Positions 1 to 5,871 of a DNA stretch of 14,952 nt are shown here, piece after piece (position 1 is the stretch's first letter; each line of letters starts with the position of its first letter). The stretch spans positions 1-14,952 of the forward strand of contig JBQLZQ010000079.1 in assembly GCA_052168355.1 (NCBI GenBank), given 5' to 3'. Both the position numbers and the translations under genes were made by a program. Under the pieces are notes generated by a model. It worked only from the letters and a program-made list of their open reading frames with translations. It made no database searches and had not been told where the DNA came from. The DNA comes from JBQLZQ01 sp052168355. GTDB lineage: Bacteria > Pseudomonadota > Alphaproteobacteria > DSM-16000 > Inquilinaceae.

Positions 1-1
1 A

Positions 2-41
2 CGCCTTGGGTGGGATCGCCGAAGCGATTCCACCCAAGGCG
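2..41 (-). terminator. Strong hairpin terminator with UUCG loop
   Basis: Positions 2-19 pair with 24-41 over 18 base pairs with one G-T pair, leaving a 4-base loop at 20-23. Read on the minus strand the loop is C(UUCG)G, an exceptionally stable RNA tetraloop. The hairpin begins 8 bases after the cyclase stop codon, so it most likely ends the minus-strand operon. The U-tract that would complete an intrinsic terminator would lie outside the window, so this part is inferred. Confidence 0.7.
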
Positions 42-49
42 ATCCTGCT

Positions 50-1333
50 CTAAGAGTTGGTTTGGCCGTCGCCCGCCAGGGTGAACACCTCCTGGCTTTC
101 CCGGACGCCGCGCAGCTTCTGCAGCCCCAGGCTGCGGAACTGCCCCGGGCGCCCCAGCATGTCGACAAAGGCGCGCGATGCCAGAAGGTGGCAGTCGAGG
201 TCGTTGCACAGCGCCTCCATGCGCGCCGCCTCGTTGACGGCGGGACCGATGACGGTGAAATCCAGCCGCCGGCCGGATCCGACATTGCCGTACAGCACGG
301 CGCCGACATGCAGCGCCACGTCCAGATCCATGACCGGCAACCCGGCGGCCCGCCGATCCCGGTTGAATGAGGCCACCCGGGCGAGCGCCGCCTGGGCCGC
401 CTGGGCGGCGGCGGCGCAGCGGTCCGGCCCATGCCCGCCCGAAAGGTCGAACGTGGCAAGCAAGCCGTCTCCCAGGAACTTGAGCACCTGACCGCCCTCC
501 TCCTCCACCGGATCGGCCATGCACGAGAGATAGTCGTCGAGCAGGGAGACAAGGTCGGAACCGGGCATCCTGTCGCCGAGCGCGGTGAAACCGCGCAGAT
601 CGGCATAGAACAGCACCGCCTGGATGGTTTCGACCGCGCCGCGCCGGATCTGGCCCTCGAGCACGCGGCGCCCGGCATCGCGGCCCAGATAAGCGCCCAG
701 GATGGATTGGGCGATCATCATCATCAGGGCGATCCGCACGGCGGCGCCGAGGGCCGGTCGGACGGTCCGCAGCACCGCCAGGTCCGAGTCGGAGAACCCC
801 TGGTCCATATCGGTCGCGGCGGACACGGTGAAGCCTTCCATCTGGTCGCCGGACAGTTCGCCGTCTTCCCCGAACCCGGTGGAAAAGGCGACATAGTCGG
901 TACAGCCTTCCCCCCTCAGGGTCCTGAGGATGGGGAACCGGTCGACGCCCTCGTTGGCGGCAACGCGAAACCGGGCCTCGTCCCGCCCCTCGCCTATCAT
1001 CCAGTTGATCGGGCTCCGCTGGAAATCCTCGTCCTGCATTGATCCCAAGGCAAAGGTTTCGCGCTGCGCGCCGCCGGTGTCGCGTCTCCAGACGAAGCTG
1101 TAGGCTTCGATCTCGGGATCCAGGGTGGTGCCGCTGACCATCACCCGGCGAACGGGTATCCCGGCCGCGACCAGCCGGTCGCAGAAGCCATCGACAAGGG
1201 CGTGGAGCGGCGCCGCCCTCAGCGCCCGGTCGAGCAGCCAGGCGCGGATGGGTTCGGCGCGGGCAAGGATTTCGGCATCGTCAGCCCGGGTCGCGGCTGA
1301 GACCGCCGTCGGCGAGGGCCGCGAGGTAGGCAT
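50..1333 (-). CDS. Class III adenylate cyclase, soluble
   Basis: This 427-residue protein probably makes cyclic AMP from ATP. The catalytic domain covers about residues 235-420. The metal-binding aspartates are in YADLRGFT (D245) and KFLGDG (D289). K285 and T360 (in FTVIG) sit where adenine-selecting residues lie, T360 being the class IIIb form. N367 and R371 in VNEAAR match the transition-state pair. The N-terminal 220 residues form a sensor-like region, recalled from other alphaproteobacterial cyclases, that I cannot assign. No clear membrane span is seen apart from a short hydrophobic stretch near 200-214. I chose the ATG at 1333 because AAGGA precedes it by about 9 bases. A longer open frame to 1573 gives low-complexity Arg/Ser-rich sequence antisense-like to DUF971 and is rejected. 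This start overlaps the upstream DUF971 gene by 53 bases. It is the last gene of the operon. Confidence 0.9.
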   Translation of the reverse strand: MPTSRPSPTAVSAATRADDAEILARAEPIRAWLLDRALRAAPLHALVDGFCDRLVAAGIPVRRVMVSGTTLDPEIEAYSFVWRRDTGGAQRETFALGSMQDEDFQRSPINWMIGEGRDEARFRVAANEGVDRFPILRTLRGEGCTDYVAFSTGFGEDGELSGDQMEGFTVSAATDMDQGFSDSDLAVLRTVRPALGAAVRIALMMMIAQSILGAYLGRDAGRRVLEGQIRRGAVETIQAVLFYADLRGFTALGDRMPGSDLVSLLDDYLSCMADPVEEEGGQVLKFLGDGLLATFDLSGGHGPDRCAAAAQAAQAALARVASFNRDRRAAGLPVMDLDVALHVGAVLYGNVGSGRRLDFTVIGPAVNEAARMEALCNDLDCHLLASRAFVDMLGRPGQFRSLGLQKLRGVRESQEVFTLAGDGQTNS

Positions 1334-1661
1334 CCCAGAGTTCCTTTTGCCGCTCTCCCATCTCGTACAGATACTTCCAGGAGAATATGCCGCTATCGTG
1401 ACCGTCGTCGAACCGGATGCGCACCGCGTAGTTCCCGACCGGTTCGACCCCGACGATGCCAACCCGCCGCTTGCCGGCGACCAGCGTCTTCTGGCGCGGA
1501 CCGTGGCCCTGCACCTCCGCCGACGGGCTTTCGACGCGCAGCAGTTCGGCGGGGTAGCGGAACCGCGTGCCATTGTCGAAATCGACCTCCAGGCACCTCT
1601 CCTCGGACCGTACGCGGATTTCGGTCGGCCAGAACTCGGTTTCGTACGATGGCGTGGCCAT
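1281..1661 (-). CDS. DUF971 (GBBH-like N-terminal domain) protein
   Basis: This 126-residue protein matches the DUF971 family, the small domain also found at the N-terminus of gamma-butyrobetaine hydroxylase. Recognisable blocks are PTEIRVRSEE near the N-terminus, ESPSAEVQGHGP in the middle and GNYAVRIRFDDGHDSGIFSW toward the C-terminus, followed by YLYEMG. Free-standing members are common in proteobacteria and are sometimes next to Mrp/ApbC iron-sulphur genes, but their function is not settled. The domain fills the protein, so it looks complete. It starts 14 bases after the Trm112-like gene and its 3' end overlaps the cyclase start, so co-transcription is likely. The ATG at 1661 has only a weak GGCGG-like ribosome site. 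Confidence 0.92.
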   Translation of the reverse strand: MATPSYETEFWPTEIRVRSEERCLEVDFDNGTRFRYPAELLRVESPSAEVQGHGPRQKTLVAGKRRVGIVGVEPVGNYAVRIRFDDGHDSGIFSWKYLYEMGERQKELWDAYLAALADGGLSRDPG

Positions 1662-1675
1662 GCAAGCCGCCCGGC

Positions 1676-1927
1676 TCAGCGGGCCGTATCGGGATCGAGC
1701 GGCCGTGCCTCGTCGACCAGCATGATCGGGATGCCGTCGCGGATCGGATAGGCCAGGCCGGCCTGATCGCTGATCAGTTCCTGGGCCGCGGAATCGTACC
1801 GCAGCGGCGCCTTGGTCAGCGGACAGACCAGGATTTCCAGCAGCTTGGGGTCGACGGGAACCGGACGGGGCGCATCAGCGCCGGGACCGCCAGTGGCGGC
1901 GGGATCGAGGGGTGTGTCGTCGGTCAT
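1676..1927 (-). CDS. Trm112-like (UPF0434) protein
   Basis: This 83-residue protein carries the Trm112/UPF0434 signature: LLEILVCPLTKAPLRYD at about 29-45, then LAYPIRDGIPIMLVDEAR at about 58-75. Eukaryotic and archaeal Trm112 is a zinc-binding activator of several methyltransferases. Bacterial single-domain members are usually uncharacterised. Here only one cysteine (in VCPLT) is present, so classical four-cysteine zinc binding is not possible, which is usual for the proteobacterial version. The first 24 residues are a Pro/Asp/Ala-rich extension that may be disordered. It lies 21 bases after the LON-domain gene and 14 before DUF971, in the same operon. Confidence 0.9.
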   Translation of the reverse strand: MTDDTPLDPAATGGPGADAPRPVPVDPKLLEILVCPLTKAPLRYDSAAQELISDQAGLAYPIRDGIPIMLVDEARPLDPDTAR

Positions 1928-1948
1928 GGTTCGGTTCCCGGGGCCCGC

Positions 1949-2569
1949 CTAGTGGCGCGAGCCCGCGTCCTGCAGGTCGGTGTGCACGTCCATCTCGATC
2001 AAACTGAGCATGGTATCGGCCCGATCCGCAAGGGTCGGCGTTTCCAGAAGCGCCTGCTTCTCGCTGGGGCCGAAGGGGCAGATCATCGACAGGGAGGTGA
2101 CCAGCTGTTCGTCCGGCACGGTCTTGATCGCCTCCCAATTGGCCGAGATGCCATGCTTGCGGAAATAGGCGGTCAGGGCGGCGGTCAGCCGGGGACGGTC
2201 CAGGGTCACCGTCTCCGCCGCCTTCAGATCCTCGGCAAAGGCGGCCCAGTCGGCCTCGACCCGGCGATAGCCTCGGACGGTCGGAACCTCGGCGACGACA
2301 CGGAACCGGCACACGCCGGTCAGGGTGATCTGGTAGCGGCCGTCGTCGGTCTCGTCGAAAGCCGTGATCCGGCCGCCGCCCCCGACCTCGTAAAGGGGCG
2401 GCGGCGGATCGTCGTCCGGTCCCGGATTGACGCCGTCCAGGGGTTGGATCATGCCGATCATGCGATCGGCTGCCAGGGCGTCGTCGACCATGGCCAGGTA
2501 GCGCGGCTCAAAGATGTTCAGCGGCAGATGACCGCCGGGCAGCAGGACCACACCGGAAAGGGGAAACAC
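1949..2569 (-). CDS. LON substrate-binding-domain protein (no protease domain)
   Basis: This protein of about 206 residues corresponds to the N-terminal substrate-recognition domain of Lon protease, standing alone. The family core FPLSGVVLLPGG and LPLNIFEPRYLAMV is at the very start, followed by IGMIQP, a Gly-rich turn and GRYQITLTGVCRFRV. No AAA+ or Ser-Lys protease domain follows, so it is not a protease. Stand-alone members are common next to ybbN-like genes in alphaproteobacteria; the role is unknown. The start is uncertain: the first usual start codon in frame is GTG at 2569, yet family-like sequence (PTIPV) continues upstream in frame without any ATG, GTG or TTG. A rare start such as the CTG at 2596 is possible. 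The gene begins about 50 bases after the ybbN stop. Confidence 0.88.
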   Translation of the reverse strand: MFPLSGVVLLPGGHLPLNIFEPRYLAMVDDALAADRMIGMIQPLDGVNPGPDDDPPPPLYEVGGGGRITAFDETDDGRYQITLTGVCRFRVVAEVPTVRGYRRVEADWAAFAEDLKAAETVTLDRPRLTAALTAYFRKHGISANWEAIKTVPDEQLVTSLSMICPFGPSEKQALLETPTLADRADTMLSLIEMDVHTDLQDAGSRH

Positions 2570-2619
2570 CGGGATCGTTGGCCTGAGCGTATCCAGCGTA
2601 TGTATGATTTCGGCACCAC

Positions 2620-3525
2620 TTACGAAAAGAGAAGAGACGACAGCCGCCGCCGGCCCGACAGGGTCAGCGGATCGGTGAGACCCATCGCCTCGAACAGCTT
2701 CAGTAATTGTAGGCGGGCGGCGCCATCATTCCAGTCCCTCTCCCGCCGCACGATCTCCAGCAGCGCGTCGATGGCCGCCGCCGGCTTGCCCGCGCCGTAC
2801 AGGGCCATGGCCAGATCGTAGCGCGACTGATGGTCGTCGGGGTTGCGGGCGACGGCCTCGGTCAGGGCCGGGATCGCCGCGGCGGCGCCGCTGCTGGCCT
2901 CCGCCAGGTCCAGGGTGCTGCGCACCGAGACGATGGCGGGGTCCTGGGCGATGGCGGCCGGCACCTGGCCCAGAAGCGCCTTGGCCTGATCCATCTGGCC
3001 AAGGCCCATATGGGCCCGCATCAGACCGGCATAGGCGGCCGCGTTCTCCGGCTCGTGCTGCAGGATCTGAGCGAAGATCGCGCCGGCGGTGGCATGGTCG
3101 CCCGCCTCCAGGGCGGTGCCGGCCTGCTCCAGCGCCTGTTCGACCGGCGACGGACCGGCCTTCGACAGCCGCGACAGTTTGTCGATGAACTGCTTGACCT
3201 GGCTTTCCGGCTGGGCGCCCTGAAAGCCGTCGACCGGCTGGCCCTGGAAAAAGGCATAGACCATCGGGATCGACTGGATGCGCATCTGGGCCGCAAGCTG
3301 CTGGTTTTCGTCGATGTTCAGCTTGACCATCCGCACCTTGCCGTGGGTCGCGCGCACCGCCTTTTCCAGGACCGGTCCCAGCGTCTTGCAGGGCCCGCAC
3401 CAGGGCGCCCAGAAATCGACGACGATCGGCGTCTCCATCGACGCCTCGATGACATCGGCGCCAAAGCGGGCGGTATCGGTCTCGATCACCGCATCGGCGG
3501 CGGGGGCACTCAGGATCGGCTGCAT
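2620..3525 (-). CDS. cnoX: CnoX/YbbN chaperedoxin (thioredoxin + TPR)
   Basis: This 301-residue protein has a thioredoxin domain at about residues 15-118 and a helical tetratricopeptide-like region at about 125-300. The active site WCGPC is intact at 42-46 and the cis-proline is P87 in SIPMVY. CnoX (YbbN) proteins hold unfolding client proteins and pass them to GroEL or DnaK. In E. coli the second site cysteine arrangement is altered and the reductase activity lost, whereas the Caulobacter homologue keeps WCGPC and is redox active; this one should behave like the latter. The ATG at 3525 is preceded by AGGA with 7 bases of spacing. It is the first gene of the five-gene minus-strand operon. No confident promoter was found in the 117 bases upstream. 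Confidence 0.92.
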   Translation of the reverse strand: MQPILSAPAADAVIETDTARFGADVIEASMETPIVVDFWAPWCGPCKTLGPVLEKAVRATHGKVRMVKLNIDENQQLAAQMRIQSIPMVYAFFQGQPVDGFQGAQPESQVKQFIDKLSRLSKAGPSPVEQALEQAGTALEAGDHATAGAIFAQILQHEPENAAAYAGLMRAHMGLGQMDQAKALLGQVPAAIAQDPAIVSVRSTLDLAEASSGAAAAIPALTEAVARNPDDHQSRYDLAMALYGAGKPAAAIDALLEIVRRERDWNDGAARLQLLKLFEAMGLTDPLTLSGRRRLSSLLFS

Positions 3526-3607
3526 GGATCTGTCCTATCAAATCGAACGGGCGCTTGAAGCCCAGAAACGCTGGAAAATCGGTGGCGGACGGCCGTCTTC
3601 GCGAGGC

Positions 3608-3634
3608 GGGCCGAACGGTCCGCCGGACCGCGCC
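3608..3634 (-). terminator. Possible hairpin terminator after the editing-protein gene
   Basis: CGGTCC at 3616-3621 pairs with GGACCG at 3625-3630 around a 3-base loop, and GGGC/GCCC may extend the stem. It lies just past the stop of the minus-strand YbaK-like gene. No T-run follows, so a terminator role is only suggested. It is also within the leader region of the next operon. Confidence 0.35.
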
Positions 3635-3642
3635 CGGCCATA

Positions 3643-4182
3643 TTATTCCAAATCGACTATGTGTGGGCTATGGCCGCAATGCTCAATGAATTTCAGCAGG
3701 TCCGCCGGCGAGACGGCGGTGGTCAGGGTGTTGACCAGCGGGTGGTAGTGAAGAACCGCGTGGGCCATCATCGCCCGGTCCAGCACCACGGTGACCGTCG
3801 GCGGATCGTCGTTGACCAGGGCGAAGGGCGTGACCGCGCCGGGGGCGACGCCCAAAGTCTCGAACAGCCGCGTGGCCGACCCGAAGGAAAACCGTCCGGC
3901 CCCCAGCCGCCGGGCCAGATCGCGCAGATCGACCCGCCGATCCTCGTCGCAGACCACCAGCCAGGACCGCTTCTTCTTGTCGCGCAGGAACAGGTTCTTG
4001 CAATGGCCGCCGGGCAGAAGGCCGCGCAGCCGCTTGTTGTCCTCGACCGTGAACACCGGCTCGTGCGCCAGGGTCTCGGCCGCGATGCCAAGCCCGCGCA
4101 GCCGGCTCAGCACCTCGGCCGGCGCGGTCGGCAGGGACGGCCCGGCGGGATCGGTGGCGGGGTCGGGATCGGACATGCCCAT
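3643..4182 (-). CDS. YbaK/ProXp-ala-type aminoacyl-tRNA editing protein
   Basis: This 179-residue protein belongs to the YbaK / prolyl-tRNA-synthetase-associated domain family, which removes wrongly attached amino acids from tRNA in trans. The closest type appears to be ProXp-ala/PrdX, which clears Ala-tRNA(Pro). Seen in the sequence are HEPVFTVED (about 40-48), the CKNLFLRDKK block with the conserved lysine K62, LGVAPGAVTPFALVND, and a C-terminal HPLVNTLTTAVSPADLLKF followed by GHSPHIVDLE. The first 18 residues are an acidic, Pro-rich tail. ATGs at 4182 and 4176 are both possible. I prefer 4182 because a promoter-like sequence places the transcript start there and there is no ribosome site. 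The frame is open further up to 4269, but that extension is Arg/Ala-rich without family similarity. Confidence 0.87.
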   Translation of the reverse strand: MGMSDPDPATDPAGPSLPTAPAEVLSRLRGLGIAAETLAHEPVFTVEDNKRLRGLLPGGHCKNLFLRDKKKRSWLVVCDEDRRVDLRDLARRLGAGRFSFGSATRLFETLGVAPGAVTPFALVNDDPPTVTVVLDRAMMAHAVLHYHPLVNTLTTAVSPADLLKFIEHCGHSPHIVDLE

Positions 4183-4189
4183 GGCGCCG

Positions 4190-4219
4190 GTTATAGCCGC
4201 GGCCAGGCCCCCGCGCCAA
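4190..4219 (-). promoter_or_regulatory. Promoter for the editing-protein gene, possibly leaderless
   Basis: On the minus strand TTGGCG (4219-4214) is followed after 18 bases by TATAAC (4195-4190). Only 7 bases separate the -10 hexamer from the ATG at 4182. If this promoter is used, transcription would begin at or one base before the start codon. This is read by eye and not supported by any transcript data. Confidence 0.4.
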
Positions 4220-4297
4220 GCCCGCGCGCCGGACGCGCGTTCTATTCTCAAGCCGGCTCCATGGGTCATAATCAGTGCGATTTGGTATAAGTCGTCC

Positions 4298-4325
4298 TTG
4301 CAATGCGACGGGCTTTGGCTATGAT
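4298..4325 (+). promoter_or_regulatory. Promoter of tRNA-Gly
   Basis: TTGCAA (4298-4303) and TATGAT (4320-4325) are separated by 16 bases, close to the housekeeping sigma-factor consensus. The expected start near 4332 is about 40 bases before the mature tRNA, and the sequence after the -10 is GC-rich as is common for stable RNA genes. Confidence 0.5.
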
Positions 4326-4372
4326 GCCGGCCGCTTCGCCGTGGGGTTTCACGCCCCGGCGGCGCCGTCCGA

Positions 4373-4447
4373 GCGGGCGTAGCTCAGGGGTAGAGCACAA
4401 CCTTGCCAAGGTTGGGGTCGAGAGTTCGAATCTCTTCGCCCGCTCCA
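4373..4447 (+). tRNA. tRNA-Gly (anticodon GCC)
   Basis: A complete cloverleaf can be drawn. The acceptor stem is GCGGGCG (4373-4379) with CGCCCGC (4437-4443), followed by discriminator T and an encoded CCA (4445-4447). The D stem is GCTC/GAGC, the anticodon stem CAACC/GGTTG, and the loop TTGCCAA places anticodon GCC at 4405-4407. The T stem is GAGAG/CTCTT with one G-T pair and loop TTCGAAT. It reads glycine codons GGC and GGU. The DNA composition changes sharply right after it, which is typical of tRNA 3' ends used as integration sites. Confidence 0.97.
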
Positions 4448-4472
4448 AATTTCTTGTTGATTTGAATGAAAA

Positions 4473-4500
4473 ACCTCCTCTGAGGTACTGGGTTTTATTT
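4473..4500 (+). terminator. Weak terminator after tRNA-Gly
   Basis: ACCTC (4473-4477) pairs with GAGGT (4482-4486) around a CTCT loop, preceded by an A-run and followed shortly by GGTTTTATTT. The stem is short and the T-run interrupted, so it may be inefficient. No convincing promoter for the next gene was found between 4448 and 4571, so read-through from the tRNA promoter is possible. Confidence 0.35.
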
Positions 4501-4571
4501 GTGATCCCTAGACCAATATGTAGAACTTGCGGTTCATGGAGGAATAACTCAAAACGGGCCGGAACAGCTTG

Positions 4572-5354
4572 ATGAATAAATTTGACCAATATCAGAAAGA
4601 TGTTGAGCGGCTTTTAGAAGAAGGAGGAAATATTCTTTTAGGAATAGACAAGAAATTTAATTTAAATAAAGAAATATCGGGAAATTCAACAAAATTAGAT
4701 CCCAAAAAATTCGCCGATCTACATTCAGCATATGAACCTTGGTATTCTGAATCTCTGGCCGTAATAAATAAACTTCTTCCTGATCGCGCTGAAGACTTTA
4801 AGGCATATTACAAACCGAAGAGCGTGCGTAAAAGTATCACCTACGCCAACTACACAATTAGCGATGCTCTTAGGGGCCTAACTATTATTATCGCTGGCCA
4901 GGAAAATGTTGGCCCGAGCGCCGCTATTGATCTGATGTATCAACAATTTAATATTGTCAGGGCCCTGCAACGGAGAATGCAGTCTACACTTTTCGATATA
5001 AAGACCCTGGTTCATGCTGAAGTCTTGGATGATGAATTGCAGGCTGCCGAAGAACTAAATCGGAAGGGCTTCCAACGTGGGGCGGGAGCGATAGCAGGAG
5101 TGGTGCTTGAGGCGCACTTGGCTGTTGTCTGTGAAGGGCATGGATTAAGCCCCGAAAAGAAAAGCCCGACCCTGTCCGATCTATACGGCGTATTGAAATC
5201 AGCTGACGTAATCGACACGGCAACATGGCGCTACATTCAGCATCTCGGCGATTTACGAAACAAATGTGACCACAAGAAAGACACCGACCCAACGAAGGAT
5301 GAAATTGGCGAGCTCGTGAACGGTGTCCGAAAGATCACGAAGACGGTTTTCTGA
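4572..5354 (+). CDS. HEPN-like hypothetical protein, horizontally acquired
   Basis: This predicted 260-residue cytosolic, mostly helical protein has no signal peptide or membrane span. The C-terminal third (about 165-260) resembles HEPN-type four-helix domains: a Gly/Ala-rich helix (RGAGAIAGVVLEAHLAVVCE), then WRYIQHLGDLRNKCDH with R229 and H234 in an RNxxxH arrangement, then a charged loop and final helix. The R-x4-6-H motif forms the metal-independent RNase site in active HEPN toxins and defence proteins. From memory this looks like a widespread uncharacterised family with a conserved YSESL...LLPDR N-terminal block (here about 56-70). Its 5' half is strongly AT-rich with AAA/AAT/TTA codons unlike every neighbour. 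It sits directly behind tRNA-Gly with no integrase. The ATG at 4572 is preceded by GGAA; an adjacent TTG at 4569 is a less likely start. RNase activity is inference. Confidence 0.8.
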   Translation: MNKFDQYQKDVERLLEEGGNILLGIDKKFNLNKEISGNSTKLDPKKFADLHSAYEPWYSESLAVINKLLPDRAEDFKAYYKPKSVRKSITYANYTISDALRGLTIIIAGQENVGPSAAIDLMYQQFNIVRALQRRMQSTLFDIKTLVHAEVLDDELQAAEELNRKGFQRGAGAIAGVVLEAHLAVVCEGHGLSPEKKSPTLSDLYGVLKSADVIDTATWRYIQHLGDLRNKCDHKKDTDPTKDEIGELVNGVRKITKTVF

Positions 5355-5425
5355 TCGGCCCTACATCTACTGGACAGCCGAACCTAGTAGGGTCCAGGAA
5401 GGTCCAAACAATAAGGAAAACCGTC
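5342..5425 (+). repeat. Inverted repeat spanning the HEPN-like gene's 3' end
   Basis: GACGGTTTTC (5342-5351, overlapping the last codons) is perfectly repeated in inverse at 5416-5425 (GAAAACCGTC). Inside lie two further inverted pairs, CCCTAC 5359-5364 with GTAGGG 5387-5392, and CTGGAC 5370-5375 with GTCCAG 5392-5397. These cross, so they would be alternative folds or a pseudoknot. It could be a terminator, a structured RNA or part of a recombination site. No T-run marks it as a simple terminator. Confidence 0.5.
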
Positions 5426-5428
5426 GTG

Positions 5429-5488
5429 GCAGATGGCCAAAGCCCTATAAACAGCTGAAATCTTAACCTTCTTGGCATGGGCATCTGC
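5429..5488 (+). repeat. Second inverted repeat in the islet's non-coding stretch
   Basis: GCAGATG (5429-5435) pairs with CATCTGC (5482-5488) and the stem can continue with CCAA (5437-5440) against TTGG (5472-5475), leaving small bulges. It follows the previous inverted repeat almost directly. The gap from 5355 to 5610 contains no gene that I can support; the rest of it, 5489-5570, shows nothing I can name. Confidence 0.4.
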
Positions 5489-5571
5489 TGGCCCGCGAGC
5501 TGGACACAGCACCTTGGGCGCAGGGGTTCCACTAGGCCCAACTTCCTGTGTTTATTGATGCCTGCCGTCAT

Positions 5572-5601
5572 CTGTGCCAATATGTACACAAATCAGCACA
5601 G
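5572..5601 (+). promoter_or_regulatory. Probable operator of the toxin-antitoxin operon
   Basis: CTGTGC (5572-5577) and GCACAG (5596-5601) form an inverted repeat centred within a base of the palindrome TGTACA (5583-5588). It lies immediately before the antitoxin start at 5611. Ribbon-helix-helix antitoxins typically bind such dyads to repress their own operon. A possible -35 TTGATG (5555-5560) lies upstream but no good -10 is seen, so the promoter is not called. Confidence 0.45.
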
Positions 5602-5610
5602 GTCGTTCCC

Positions 5611-5871
5611 ATGTCCCCCAGCACCACCATGACCATCCGCGTCAGTTCCGAGGTGAAGGAAAAGCTTGGGCGTCTGGCGCGCGATACGAGGCGCAGCCGG
5701 TCCTTTCTGGCGGCCGAAGCGGTCGCCGCCTATGTCGAGCGGGAGCTTGAGATCATCCATGGCATTCGACACGGCCTGGCCGATGTGGAGGCCGGGCGGG
5801 TGGTTTCGCATGAGGATGCAATGGCGGAAGTCGACGCGGTAATCGATGAGGCGCGGGGCCGCAAGGCGTGA
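5611..5871 (+). CDS. Ribbon-helix-helix (CopG/ParD-type) antitoxin
   Basis: This 86-residue protein has an N-terminal ribbon-helix-helix DNA-binding fold: the beta strand TMTIRVSSEV (about 5-14), helix KEKLGRLARDTR, the turn SRSF, and helix LAAEAVAAYVEREL to about residue 48. The C-terminal tail (about 49-86), including HGLADVEAGRVVSHEDAM, is the usual toxin-binding segment. The predicted role is to neutralise the downstream ParE-like toxin and autorepress the operon. The ATG at 5611 has AGG 8 bases before it; a GTG at 5548 and the ATG at 5629 are less likely starts. Its stop overlaps the toxin start by 3 bases (GTGA), so the two are translationally coupled. GC content has returned to the level of the core genome. 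Confidence 0.9.
   Translation: MSPSTTMTIRVSSEVKEKLGRLARDTRRSRSFLAAEAVAAYVERELEIIHGIRHGLADVEAGRVVSHEDAMAEVDAVIDEARGRKA

Noticed and set aside
1649..2821. 390-codon plus-strand open frame over the LON and Trm112-like genes
   Set aside because: It covers several conserved minus-strand genes and their junctions, with no recognisable protein features.
4536..4547. Three-codon frame ATG GAG GAA TAA upstream of the HEPN-like gene
   Set aside because: Too short to support as a leader peptide, and no attenuator structure connects it to the gene.
5012..5292. Minus-strand open frames inside the HEPN-like gene
   Set aside because: Overlapped by a plus-strand gene with family-like sequence; the translations have no recognisable features or good ribosome sites.
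5355..5610. Integron attC site or CRISPR repeats in the inverted-repeat region
   Set aside because: No RYYYAAC/GTTRRRY core pair and no regularly spaced direct repeats were found.
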